The notes beneath the pieces were generated by a model, which was not told the DNA's origin, did no database searches, and worked only from the letters and a program-made list of their open reading frames with translations. Shown here in pieces: positions 53,401 to 61,340 of a stretch of DNA of 64,000 nucleotides. Every line of letters starts with the position of its first letter. Within the stretch, counting starts at the first letter, position 1. The DNA lies in assembly GCA_964447205.1 (NCBI GenBank), contig CAYUSB010000021.1, forward strand, positions 74,025 to 138,024, given 5' to 3'. A program made the position numbers and the translations under genes. The stretch is from JAEUKH01 sp964447205 (lineage in GTDB: Bacteria > Myxococcota_A > Polyangia > Polyangiales > Ga0077539).

Positions 53401-55085
53401 AAGACAAAGCACGCGAGGCCGAACGCACGCGCCGCCTCGACCTCGTCGTGCAGTGGTTGGAGAGTCGCCGAGAACCCCCCGAAGCCCTCCTGGCCATGCA
53501 ACGCGATCTGCGGGCGCGGGTTCCGGCCTTCCACTGGGGGGTGGAGTTTCCCGAGGTGTTCTACGGCGAACGACCCGACCCCCTCGACGGCGACCGCGTC
53601 AACCGCGTGGCGTGGATGGACGCCTTCGTGGGGAATCCTCCTTTTGCCGGGAAGAACGGGATCACAGACTCTAATACGGATGGCTACATCGATTGGTTGA
53701 TGGCGATGCATCCTGAGGTCGAAGGGCATCCGAACGTCGACCTGTGTGGATATTTCTTCCGAAGAGCGGCGTATTTGCTCGGGCGCAACGGGAGCCTAGG
53801 CCTCGTTGCGACTAATACAGTCTCACAAGGGGATACTCGCCTGATTGCGCTGAAGTGGATCACGGATTTGGGTGGGAGAATATTTGAGGCGGCCACCAAC
53901 ATGTCTTGGCCAGGGGATGCTGCGGTTAGCGTTTCCATTGTGCATATCGCGTTGGGTGAAGTGGCCTCTTTGATCGAATGGGGACGACTCAACGGGCACC
54001 GAGTGAATGCGATTGACTCGCGACTCTGTGCGGGTGCAGAGCGTCCAGAAGCAAAGCCCCTGCGTACGAATGCTGACCTCAGCTTCATGGGTGGGAAACT
54101 TGTTGGAGAAGGGCTTTCGCTCTGGCGCGCGGAGTGCGAGGCCCTGATCTTAAAAAATGCGGATAACGCAAAAATCCTTAGACCCTATCTTGGCGGAGAA
54201 GAACTAAATCAAAGTCCTCCGGGACCGCCGTCGCGTTTTGTGATCGATTTTAGCGATAACACTCTGGAAGAGGCTCGGAATTGGCCGGATCTTCTTGAAA
54301 TCGCAGAGCAGCGGGTTCGTCCTGATCGTGAAAAGAACAAGCGGCAGACCTATAAGACCTACTGGTGGAAGCCGGGTGAGAGTGGACGAGCACTGTATGC
54401 TGCGTTAGTTGGGATTGAGAGGTGTTTGGTGGCAGCCATCGTCACTAAGCACTTGTCGTTCAGCTTTCGGCCGACAACAATATTCTTCGGTCAGGCGCTC
54501 TACGTCTTTCCGCTCCATCGCTACACCTCGTTCTCCATCCTTCAGTCGCGGGTGCATGAGCCGTGGGCACGGTTGCTATCATCTTCACTCGAAGATCGTC
54601 TGCGCTATGCAGCCAGTGATTGCTTTTCAACCTTCCCCTTCCCGCAGCCTGATCCGCGGGCAGTGATCCCGGCGTTGGAAGACGTGGGGGAGCGGCTGTA
54701 CACGGCACGGGCGGCGTTCATGGTGGAGACCCAGCAGGGGCTCACGCAGACCTACAACGCGCTCAAGGATGCGCGGGTCAACGACGCGCGGGTGGTGACG
54801 CTGCGGCGCCTGCACGAGGAGATGGACAGGGCCGTGCTCGCGGCGTATGGGTGGGACGACCTGGAGGTGCCGGTGTACGGGACGGCGACGACGGAGGCGG
54901 AGAAGCAGGTGCTGTCGCGTTTCGAGGACGCGGTGATCGATCGCCTGTTCGCGCTCAACGCGACGCGGGCAGAGGCCGAGCGCGTGGCGGCCGCCCAGCA
55001 GGTAGCGACGGGGCCCGCGAAGACCAAGGGCGGACGGAAGAAGGGCGGCGCGGGGTCGGGGCAGGGTACGCTGGGGATTGGGTAG
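50454..55085 (+). CDS. drmMI: DISARM adenine methyltransferase DrmMI, with two in-frame palindromes and a DUF559 domain
   Basis: 1,543 residues, longer than usual because of two insertions. Methyltransferase motif I is DPAMGSGAFL (623-632), the next motif CLYGVDKNPLAVSLARLSLW follows at about 857, and the catalytic NPPF is at 1061-1064. Class 1 DISARM methylases mark host adenines so that the system spares self DNA. Insert 1 (codons 51-98, nt 50603-50747) lies in the N-terminal domain. Insert 2 (codons 650-845, nt 52400-52988) carries a DUF559 nuclease domain and lies between motif I and the GVDKNP motif. Codons about 1063-1398 (nt 53640-54645), the presumed target-recognition part, are AT-richer than the rest. 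Confidence 0.9.
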   Translation: MSSDLESRFHTEWLGLVQPVEGLVVSVPVLTDAQCMRRQPLALHQRFVALTSPPAAARPLSINGEGAPRNRTASPSAASDRSPSPFMERGGAVARGEVLFNEILDWTPDLYDTGPALPDDLALYVPEGHQTLRPTLALRHRAAPESTPSFTDDSTPASRAGADYVALLWDLLPGLPLDKPETTTGPWDYPPAAKFDRLLRACRVPIGVLTNGQEIRLVYAPHGESSGHITFRVEDMAAVAGRTLFDAFVMLLSAERFFGVAPEHQLPALLRDSRTRQANVTNELAEQMLDAIHVLLAGFVAAAERDKSKLLDQALERDDDHVYQGLLTVLLRLVFALYAEDRALLPVDHPDYAQHLSVLGLFAQLQRDHGEWPDSMGRRFGAWARLVALFRAIFLGMRHGTLVMPARRGELFDPHRFPFLEGWGPAGAAPLVDHDEMGRVRVPTVDDATVYTVLHRLLLFQGQRLSYRALDVEQIGAVYEALMGFHVVRLPGPALCLKGSKGAKVWVVAADVLAQSPAQRAAWVADTAALAKSAVAKVADALKAAQTETDVLAALQPLRVKGSDAGRAGQLVVQPGNERRRTSSHYTPPSLTAPIVRRTLEPLLAAMGPEPSAERLLQLKICDPAMGSGAFLVEACRFLADQVVAAWTRTSPPSPLSMNGEGEFGGEAAGVEGEFGGAAGAGAGTGAGVAEGEQEGEGRVVVRVTGGVEFLDPMKLERARALRQSPTPAAQRAWELLRGRKMLGLKFRREQVIEGFIADFYCPALGLVVEVDGSVHDDPEQAEYDTARSACFAALGLRVARIRNQDVSQSNLEALLRPLLTPSTPAAAPPNSPSPFMERGLGGEVDPVLLARRLVAQRCLYGVDKNPLAVSLARLSLWLVTLARDEPFTFVDHALRHGDALVGLDLDQIRAFHWKPGAQTELAKELIDTALDEALAARQRILALAPGDDTRAKEHLLWDANDALAPVRLLGDLVVGAFFTETKDKAREAERTRRLDLVVQWLESRREPPEALLAMQRDLRARVPAFHWGVEFPEVFYGERPDPLDGDRVNRVAWMDAFVGNPPFAGKNGITDSNTDGYIDWLMAMHPEVEGHPNVDLCGYFFRRAAYLLGRNGSLGLVATNTVSQGDTRLIALKWITDLGGRIFEAATNMSWPGDAAVSVSIVHIALGEVASLIEWGRLNGHRVNAIDSRLCAGAERPEAKPLRTNADLSFMGGKLVGEGLSLWRAECEALILKNADNAKILRPYLGGEELNQSPPGPPSRFVIDFSDNTLEEARNWPDLLEIAEQRVRPDREKNKRQTYKTYWWKPGESGRALYAALVGIERCLVAAIVTKHLSFSFRPTTIFFGQALYVFPLHRYTSFSILQSRVHEPWARLLSSSLEDRLRYAASDCFSTFPFPQPDPRAVIPALEDVGERLYTARAAFMVETQQGLTQTYNALKDARVNDARVVTLRRLHEEMDRAVLAAYGWDDLEVPVYGTATTEAEKQVLSRFEDAVIDRLFALNATRAEAERVAAAQQVATGPAKTKGGRKKGGAGSGQGTLGIG
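50603..50747. repeat. Palindromic element inside drmMI, N-terminal copy
   Basis: Same ends (GACCTCAC...GTGAGGTC). Codon-aligned part 50604-50747 is 144 bp, 48 codons, with no stop, read as TSPPAAARPLS... to ...RGEV. Arms contain CCCCTCTCCATAAATGGCGA and its partner; the core is shorter and unlike that of the 181-bp copies. Confidence 0.92.
52400..52988 (+). mobile_element. Palindrome-flanked element carrying a DUF559 nuclease domain, in frame in drmMI
   Basis: Perfect 45-bp terminal inverted repeats at 52400-52444 and 52944-52988, each with a hairpin CCCCCTCTCCAT/ATGGAGAGGGGG. The codon-aligned part 52401-52988 is 588 bp, 196 codons, no stop. Inside, codons 714 to about 820 of drmMI (from nt 52593) form a DUF559 domain: RALRQSPTPAAQRAWELLRG, LGLKFRREQVIEGFIADFYC, LVVEVDGSVH, AEYDTARSACFAALG. 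DUF559 is related to Vsr-like PD-(D/E)XK nucleases; D759, E770 and D772 fit the active site, while the usual upstream Glu of the AE pair is Gln731. The left flank is a Gly/Glu-rich tract, the right Pro/Ser-rich. It reads like a nuclease-bearing mobile palindrome held open as a protein domain. Confidence 0.85.
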
Positions 55086-55155
55086 TCTGCCAGATGGTGC
55101 CTCAGTTTGGACTGTTTGGAAGAAGACAAGCAATTTAAAATAAACGGAAGGCATG

Positions 55156-56088
55156 ATGGCTAAAAACAGAATCCCGCTCAGTTATGAGATTCTCTGCGGG
55201 TTTAGTGAGCATCAGGTGGAGCTTAATGTTTCATCGTTTTTTGGCTATGTGGCCAGGGGGCTCGGTCTGCCTCAAAGGCAAATTAAACTCAATGATGTAG
55301 ATGAGCAAATGACAGGTGCGGACGGGTCTTTGAATTGGATGGGGCGCGCCTACTTCTTTCAGTTTAAAATTCCTACTGGTCTAAAGGAACTCACTCAGGT
55401 AAGTAGACAGGCAAAGCAGAGGGCTAATGAGAGCAAAAAGCAGGAGGTGAGGCGATTTCGTTTTGATAACGGCTTGACTCAGTCGCCACACAGCCTCTGT
55501 TTTCAGCTCAGGAGGAAGGCTGAAGGTGCGACCGACTTCCAACATAATGTGCTCTACTCGTATAACAATCCGCGCGGCGCTTCTGCGATTTATGTCTGTC
55601 CTTTGGAATTGACCGTGTCTGGGTATGAGAGGGAAATGGATGGTGGGGGCATTGAGGATGTTTTTTACAGATGGCGGGTGCAGGACGTGCGCTGTCTGGA
55701 TGTGGTTGTGCGTGCTTTGGAGGCGGTGCCTTTTCTTCGTGCTCATGCCTCAATTAGTCCTCATGTAAGAGTTGATACTTCGGATCATTATTACTCGTTT
55801 TCAAGACAGGCGACGGGTATTGCTTTCCACTCTCCTGAGATCTTGGCCGATGGCCCTAGCCGATTGTCGGACTTTGTAGCTGCGGAGGTGAAATCATTTT
55901 TTCAAACCGACTCAGAACGATACTCGATCAAGGACATTGCCAAACAACTTGCTGACGTCGCCCGGACGTGGGCAGGCGACACGCTGGGAGAGCCGACAGA
56001 TCCTGTGGATTGGCTGTATCGGCACGGGCAGTTGCTGCGGAAGCACTACGGAATTCGTCAAATGATTCTGCTTTTGAATCGTTCGTGA
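55156..56088 (+). CDS. Putative PD-(D/E)XK-like nuclease within the DISARM locus
   Basis: 310 residues from ATG 55156 (GGAAG five bases upstream; an ATG at 55153 is too close to it). Numbered from 55153, E51, D57, Q70 and K72 in DEQMTGADGSLNWMGRAYFF-QFK give an E-x5-D-x12-QxK pattern like Mrr/DUF4365-type nuclease folds, which use Gln in place of Glu. The rest is unrecognised. It starts 67 bp after drmMI on the same strand and is strikingly AT-rich, so it is a recent arrival. It is not a core DISARM gene; an accessory effector is plausible. Confidence 0.5.
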   Translation: MAKNRIPLSYEILCGFSEHQVELNVSSFFGYVARGLGLPQRQIKLNDVDEQMTGADGSLNWMGRAYFFQFKIPTGLKELTQVSRQAKQRANESKKQEVRRFRFDNGLTQSPHSLCFQLRRKAEGATDFQHNVLYSYNNPRGASAIYVCPLELTVSGYEREMDGGGIEDVFYRWRVQDVRCLDVVVRALEAVPFLRAHASISPHVRVDTSDHYYSFSRQATGIAFHSPEILADGPSRLSDFVAAEVKSFFQTDSERYSIKDIAKQLADVARTWAGDTLGEPTDPVDWLYRHGQLLRKHYGIRQMILLLNRS

Positions 56089-56552
56089 CTCGTAGTGGTC
56101 TGTGCTTTTTTGATGTATTAAGGGTGCACTGTGATCTGTGCATCCGTTTGGGTATAGTGACGTTGTTAGGCAGAGGCTGCTGGCGACCTCACCCCCGCTA
56201 CCGCGCGCCCCTCTCCATAAATGGCGAGGGGCTCCGTGCGCTGAGGGGGTCGGTCAGTATGGTCAGATTTCCCGTGCGACGTCGTCCAGTGCGACTCCGA
56301 CGCCAGCAGGGGGTCCAGCCCCTCGCCATTTATGGAGAGGGGCGCGCGGCAGCGGGGGTGAGGTCCCACAAGCCCTCCCCAAGCCATAAAGTGCGCACTG
56401 TATCCCGTACACTTGCCCTCTTAACCCCTCACCTGCCCCTATTCAAACGTACACACGTCGCCCTGAGGCATCTGGAGGCCTTGGGACGCTGCGCGGGGGC
56501 TGTCCCAAGGCATCGGGAGGCTTCGGGTGCCGCCCAAGCGGCGCCCGGGAGG
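56089..56552. other. Intergenic region between convergent genes
   Basis: An AT-rich tail (56089-56180) is followed by the palindromic element at 56185-56365, then about 190 bp with no recognised gene leading to the 3' end of the minus-strand gene. Confidence 0.5.
56185..56365. repeat. Palindromic element, full copy, inverted core
   Basis: 181 bp with 49-bp arms differing at one position. The core is in the opposite direction to those at 46340 and 50223: its reverse complement shares GGAGTCGCAC, GACGACGTC and CTGACCGACCCC with them. It is the same family inserted in the other orientation. Confidence 0.92.
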
Positions 56553-57359
56553 CTACACGTCGCTGGGGGGGCTGGGCTTGCTGGGGGCGTTGGGCTCGCT
56601 GGGGTCGGCGGGCGCGGTGGGGTCGCTGGGCTCGAGCTCTTCGGCGACGGTGAGGCCGCGGCGGCGGGCGGAGGGGCGGAGGCGGTCGGCGAGGGCGTCT
56701 TGTTCGGCGAGGCGGAGCAGGCTGACGCCCAACTGGGCGACGAGGGCGAAGGCGGCGGCCTGGCGCTCGAGGGCGGCGTTGCGGGCAGCCGAGGCGGCGG
56801 TGAGCTCGCGTCCTTCGCGGACGACCTCCTGGTGGCTCACGCGCAGGGTGTCGAGGGCGGCGGCCACGGCGGTCCGTACGCTGTCGGGGACATGGGCGTC
56901 GCGGGCGTCGTGCAGGGGCGGCAGGCGGGTCTGCTGGAGGGCCGACACGACCTGATCGCCGTAGGCCAGGAGGGGGGTCACATCGACGGGGGTGGGGCCT
57001 GCGAAGCCGAGGATGGGCAGGGCTTCGGGGCCGAAGGCACCACGCAGCCGGTCGCGGCCCTTGGTGAGGGCGTCGTACAGGGTCGTGCGTGCGGTCTCGC
57101 GGGCGGTGCGGGGCAGGCCATCGTCGGCGACTTCGGCCTCGTACTGGCTGTCGGCGGCGCGCAGGGGCTCCATCGAGGCGCGGAGGTGACGGGCGAAGAG
57201 GACGGGCCACAGCTTGGGGTCGTCGAGGGACTCCCCCGGACGAAGCTGGGCCGAGAGGATCTCGGCCAGCCGTGTCCCGATGGGTTCTGCCCAGGTCTCC
57301 AACGCGACTGCCACGGACTCGGCGCTCTGCCCACGCCGCTCTACCAACACAGAAGCCAT
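56553..57359 (-). CDS. Helix-rich hypothetical protein, opposite strand within the DISARM locus
   Basis: Start at 57359 (MASVLVERRGQ) with AGAGGTGA just upstream, better than the longer frame to 57434. 268 residues, almost wholly helical, Ala/Arg/Leu-rich (ALERQAAAFALVAQLGVSLL), ending in a tandem Pro/Ser/Ala/Glu tail (PSDPTAPADPSEPNAPSKPS). No signal or recognised domain. It is transcribed against DISARM between two palindromic elements, so it is probably cargo brought in between repeats. GC content is like the host. Confidence 0.55.
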   Translation of the reverse strand: MASVLVERRGQSAESVAVALETWAEPIGTRLAEILSAQLRPGESLDDPKLWPVLFARHLRASMEPLRAADSQYEAEVADDGLPRTARETARTTLYDALTKGRDRLRGAFGPEALPILGFAGPTPVDVTPLLAYGDQVVSALQQTRLPPLHDARDAHVPDSVRTAVAAALDTLRVSHQEVVREGRELTAASAARNAALERQAAAFALVAQLGVSLLRLAEQDALADRLRPSARRRGLTVAEELEPSDPTAPADPSEPNAPSKPSPPSDV

Positions 57360-57460
57360 CTCGTCACCTCTCTGGTTTGTCCTGCACCCGTGCCACGCAA
57401 TTGTGGCGCCCAGACAGGGTACCTCCGCGGCCAAGCGAGGTTCAATCCCTTTGTGGGGGC

Positions 57461-57641
57461 GACCTCACCCCCGCTGCCGCGCGCCCCTCTCCATAAATGG
57501 CGAGGGGCTCCGTGCTCCGCAGGGGTCGTTCAGAATTGTCGGGTTTTTCCGTGCGACCTCGTCAGTGCGACCACGACGCCACCAGGGGTCCCAGCCCCTC
57601 GCCATTCATGGAGAGGGGCGCGCGGCAGCGGGGGTGAGGTC
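57461..57641. repeat. Palindromic element, full copy upstream of drmA
   Basis: 181 bp, arms 57461-57509 and 57593-57641 with one mismatch. The core has the same orientation as the copy at 56185 (CGTGCGACCTCGTCAGTGCG). It lies in the 396-bp gap between the divergent minus-strand gene and drmA. Confidence 0.92.
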
Positions 57642-57750
57642 CCAACGGTCCGCGCCCCCACCCGACCTCACCAGTACGACCCCGAGGCCAGCAGGGGTCC
57701 CAGCCCCTCGCCATTCATGGAGAGGGGCGCGCGGCAGCGGGGGTGAGGTC
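57642..57750. repeat. Palindromic element, right half copy abutting the drmA start
   Basis: A core fragment (from about 57664, GACCTCACCAGTACGACCCC) and a complete right arm (57702-57750) follow the full copy directly, mirroring the left half copy at 46231. The arm ends five bases before the drmA ATG. Confidence 0.88.
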
Positions 57751-57755
57751 ACACA
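57743..57755 (+). promoter_or_regulatory. Probable drmA ribosome-binding site formed by a repeat end
   Basis: The last bases of the right arm, GGTGAGGTC, place GAGGT about six bases before the ATG at 57756, a normal Shine-Dalgarno spacing. No other ribosome site is available, so the repeat itself appears to supply translation initiation for drmA. Confidence 0.55.
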
Positions 57756-60700
57756 ATGTCCCCTCCCTCCCCACAACCCCCTGGCGCTCCGCGGTCCCTG
57801 TGGCCGATCATCGCGCCCGTGCTCCCCTCCACCAGCGCCGACGTACGTGCGCATCTGACGGACGCCCTCCACGCCGACCTCGTCGGACCTTTCGACCTCG
57901 ACCCTGCCTCGACCGAGGTCTTGCCGCGTCCGCCCTCGCGTTTCTACCTCACGGGGTTTCTCGCCCCTTCGGGCGACCGCGATCCGGGCGACCCGACCGA
58001 CGACGAGGAGTACGCCACCGGCAGCGACGCCGACGACGAGGAGCAGAGCGAGTCTGCGCCCGAGCCCAAGGTCCGCAAGCTGTTTCCGGCCTCCATTGGC
58101 CTGTCGGTGCTCCTGCCTCCCGGCCACGGCGACGCCGTCCAGATCACCCTGCACTACGCCGAGTACTACCCGGCCCCCGCCGACGAGACCCCCGACGATC
58201 GCAAACGACCGCCCGAGCACTGGCAACGCCTCGGTCGACGCCCCGTCGTGCGCACCGTCGCCCTGGACTCGGACTCGCTCGCCCGGGGGGAGGAGGTTCC
58301 GGGCACCGATGGCCTGTGGCTCGAAGGGCGCTTGAGCGTCGCCGATGCCCCGGGCCTCGCCCCGGGCACGCGGGCCTTGTCGCTCTTTGTGGTCAACCAC
58401 CGGACGCCCGTCCTCGAGCCCGGCAAAGCCGACCTCGCCTTTGTGTTTCAGGTGTCGTTGGAGGTCCGGTACGCGGCGGGGATCGTGCCGCGGCCCAACC
58501 GCCGCGACGAGGCCAGCGACGACCTCGACGACCGCATGGCCGACCTCCAGTACCGCGCCCAGGTCGAGTGGGCCGTCGGTCATGGGGTCTCCACCGAGGC
58601 CCTCGTCGACGGGGCCGGGCGGGTGGTGGGTGCCCGTACGGTGTGGCTCCCGCGGGCGGAGGTTCGGCCCGTGGTGAGCCAGGAGGTGGCGGGGGTGAGC
58701 GCCGAGATGGAGGCCCTCGCCGCCATGCCCGACGGGGCCGCCCTGCGGAGCGCCCTCGGCCCCCTGCTCGACGCCTACGCCGTCTGGATCACTCAACAGC
58801 GCGCCGTTCCGCTCGACTCTGTGCGCCGGGCCGAGACCCGCGACCTCCTCATGGACGACGCCGAGCGGGCTCGCGGTCGCATCGCCGAGGGCCTCGACCT
58901 GCTCGCCACCCGCGACGACCTCTTCGTGGCCTTCACCCTCGCCAACCGCGCGATGGCCCTGCAGGCCCGCAAGCGCGACCCCGCGCGCTACGCCCACGCG
59001 GCGCCCCGCTGGAGGCTCTTCCAGCTCGCGTTTCTGCTGCTCAACATCGCGGGTCTCGACGACCCGAGGCACCCCGACCGGGCCTGCGTCGAGCTGATCT
59101 TCTTCCCCACGGGGGGTGGCAAGACCGAGGCCTACCTCGGGGTGATCGCCTTCGCCCTCGTGCTCCGTCGGATGCGGGGGCGGGAGCGTCCCGACGGGGG
59201 CTACGGCGTGACGGTGCTGCTGCGCTACACGCTGCGGCTGCTCACCCTCGACCAGCTCCAGCGCGCTGCGACGCTGGTGTGCGCGCTTGAGACGCTGCGG
59301 AGAGAGGCGCCCGAGGGGCTGGGTGCTGTGCGTTTCAGCGTGGGGCTGTGGGTGGGGCGCACGGCGACGGCCAACACGCTGGCCGAGGTGAGCGAGAAGA
59401 TCACCACGTGGAAGACGCAGCGGGACAACAAGAAGGCCCCGTCGCCGCTGCCGCTCACGCACTGCCCCTGGTGCGGGTTCGTGCTCGACCCGGACACGGC
59501 GACGCTCCAGCCCTCCAAGAGCGACCCCACCCACGTCCGCATCCTGTGCAAGAACTTCCGCGACTGCGACTTCGGCCAGGGCAACAAGCTCCACGCCGAT
59601 GAGGGCCTGCCGCTCGTGTTTGTGGACGAGCAGGTGTACCGGGAGCTGCCGTCGTTCCTGGTGGCGACGGTGGACAAGTTTGCGATGGTGCCCTGGCGGG
59701 CCGAGGCGGGCATGCTCTTCGGCCGGGTGCACTCTCGCCTGGGGCGGCAGTTCTTCGGGACGCCCGACAGCCCCGGGCCCACACGCGCCGCCGAGGTACT
59801 GCCCGAGGGCCTGCGTCCTCCCGAGCTCATCGTGCAGGACGAACTCCACCTCATCTCGGGACCCCTCGGCACGATGGTGGGCCTGTACGAGACGGCGATT
59901 GAGGCGTTGTGTACGACCTCACCCCGCGCTGCCGCGCAGCCCCTCTCCATAAATGGCGAGGGGCTTGTGCGCGCAGACGCTCTGGATGCTTCCGCGCGCG
60001 GAGGGCTCGATGCCACTGCTTCCGGCTCCCCCCTCGCCATTCATGGAGAGGGGGGCTGGGGGGGTGAGGTCCGTCCCAAGCTCCTCGCCTCCACCGCCAC
60101 GGTGCGCCGGGCCCGGCGGCAGATCCTGTCGCTCTTCGGGCGCGACCGCGTCGCCCTCTTTCCGCCGCCGGGCCTCAACGAGGGCGAGACCTTCTTCGCC
60201 CGGGTCGACCACGCCGCCGATGGGCGCGCATACCTGAGCGTCGCCGCGGGAGGACGCGCCATGAAGGCCGTCCTCCTGCGCGTCTACGTCGCCCTGCTGG
60301 CCGGAGCCTGGCGTCGGGTGGGCGCCCCGACCGACAACGACCCCGCCGACCCCTACTCCACCCTGGTCGGGTACTTCAACGCCCTGCGCGAGCTCGGCGG
60401 CATGCGGCGCCTCGTCGAAGACGAGGTTCGTTCGCGCTGCGCCCGCATCGACGAGCACCGCCCGGTGGGCGAGAAGGGCACGCCGCGGTGGTTTCGTGTT
60501 CGGGAGCTCGGCGAGCCCGTTGAGCTCACCTCCCGCGAGAGCACCCACAGCATCGCCCGCACCCGGGCCCGACTGAAAGACCCGCTCACCCACGACGAAC
60601 ACGTCGATGTGCTGCTCGCCTCCAACATGATCTCCGTGGGGGTCGACATCGACCGCCTCGGGCTCATGGTGGTGGCAGGGCAGCCCAAGACCACGAGCGA

Positions 60701-61340
60701 GTACATCCAGGCCACCTCGCGGGTCGGCCGCGACTCCGCCCGCCCCGGCCTCGTGGTGACGGTCCTCAACCTGCACAAACCCCGCGACCGCTCGCACTTC
60801 GAGCGCTTCGCGGCCTACCACGGCTGCTTCTACCGCCACGTCGAGGCCATGAGCCTCACGCCCTTCTCCGCCCCCGCCCTCGAGCGTGGTTTCGCGGGTG
60901 CTCTTCTCGCCATGGCCCGCCACGCCGACGGGGGCCTGCAACCCGCCGCGGCGGTCATGGACGTCGAGGTCCACCGGGCGGCGATCGACGGCGCGATCGA
61001 GGCCCTCGCGACGCGCGCGGGCCGGGAGCGTCTGGGGCTCGACGCCCAAGGCCACGAGGCCCTGGTCGAGACCCTCCGGCAGCGCGGGCGCAGCCTCGTC
61101 GACAGTTGGGTCGCTCTCGTGCGCGCGAGCCGTGAGGGGGCGGGGACGCGCTGCTGGTCGCCCTACGACAAGGAACGAAAGGGCAAACCGATGCTGTTTA
61201 CGGTGCTCGACCCCGAGGCCCCGCCGCTCGGCACCGACGACGCCCGCTTCGCGGCCCCGACCTCCATGCGCGACGTCGAGGCCACCGCGCACATCTGGGT
61301 CGAGCGCCGCTCCCTGTCGCGCAAGGCGGTGCCGTCGTGA
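57756..61340 (+). CDS. drmA: DISARM helicase DrmA, with in-frame palindrome
   Basis: 1,194 residues. Helicase motifs: FFPTGGGKTEAYLG (about 447-460), DEAH-like QDELHLISGP (D695), SAT-like LASTATVRRA (about 777), SVGVDIDRLGLMVV (near 961) and QATSRVGRDS (near 985). A zinc-ribbon-like CPWCGF...CKNFRDCDF lies between motifs I and II. DrmA with DrmB forms the core DISARM complex that engages unmethylated phage DNA. Codons 721-772 come from the palindromic element at 59915-60071, after GLYETAIEALC and before RPKLLASTAT, that is between motifs II and III where a loop is expected. Its stop overlaps the drmB GTG. Confidence 0.93.
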   Translation: MSPPSPQPPGAPRSLWPIIAPVLPSTSADVRAHLTDALHADLVGPFDLDPASTEVLPRPPSRFYLTGFLAPSGDRDPGDPTDDEEYATGSDADDEEQSESAPEPKVRKLFPASIGLSVLLPPGHGDAVQITLHYAEYYPAPADETPDDRKRPPEHWQRLGRRPVVRTVALDSDSLARGEEVPGTDGLWLEGRLSVADAPGLAPGTRALSLFVVNHRTPVLEPGKADLAFVFQVSLEVRYAAGIVPRPNRRDEASDDLDDRMADLQYRAQVEWAVGHGVSTEALVDGAGRVVGARTVWLPRAEVRPVVSQEVAGVSAEMEALAAMPDGAALRSALGPLLDAYAVWITQQRAVPLDSVRRAETRDLLMDDAERARGRIAEGLDLLATRDDLFVAFTLANRAMALQARKRDPARYAHAAPRWRLFQLAFLLLNIAGLDDPRHPDRACVELIFFPTGGGKTEAYLGVIAFALVLRRMRGRERPDGGYGVTVLLRYTLRLLTLDQLQRAATLVCALETLRREAPEGLGAVRFSVGLWVGRTATANTLAEVSEKITTWKTQRDNKKAPSPLPLTHCPWCGFVLDPDTATLQPSKSDPTHVRILCKNFRDCDFGQGNKLHADEGLPLVFVDEQVYRELPSFLVATVDKFAMVPWRAEAGMLFGRVHSRLGRQFFGTPDSPGPTRAAEVLPEGLRPPELIVQDELHLISGPLGTMVGLYETAIEALCTTSPRAAAQPLSINGEGLVRADALDASARGGLDATASGSPLAIHGEGGWGGEVRPKLLASTATVRRARRQILSLFGRDRVALFPPPGLNEGETFFARVDHAADGRAYLSVAAGGRAMKAVLLRVYVALLAGAWRRVGAPTDNDPADPYSTLVGYFNALRELGGMRRLVEDEVRSRCARIDEHRPVGEKGTPRWFRVRELGEPVELTSRESTHSIARTRARLKDPLTHDEHVDVLLASNMISVGVDIDRLGLMVVAGQPKTTSEYIQATSRVGRDSARPGLVVTVLNLHKPRDRSHFERFAAYHGCFYRHVEAMSLTPFSAPALERGFAGALLAMARHADGGLQPAAAVMDVEVHRAAIDGAIEALATRAGRERLGLDAQGHEALVETLRQRGRSLVDSWVALVRASREGAGTRCWSPYDKERKGKPMLFTVLDPEAPPLGTDDARFAAPTSMRDVEATAHIWVERRSLSRKAVPS
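59915..60071. repeat. Palindromic element inside drmA
   Basis: Same ends and phase as the drmD copy; codon-aligned part 59916-60071 is 156 bp, 52 codons, no stop. It differs from the drmD copy by a few substitutions and one extra codon (TASGSP in place of ASDSP), that is, an indel that kept the frame. Confidence 0.93.

Noticed and set aside
57421..57460. GGTTCAATCCC resembling a tRNA T-loop
   Set aside because: No matching acceptor stem, D-arm or anticodon arm could be built around it.
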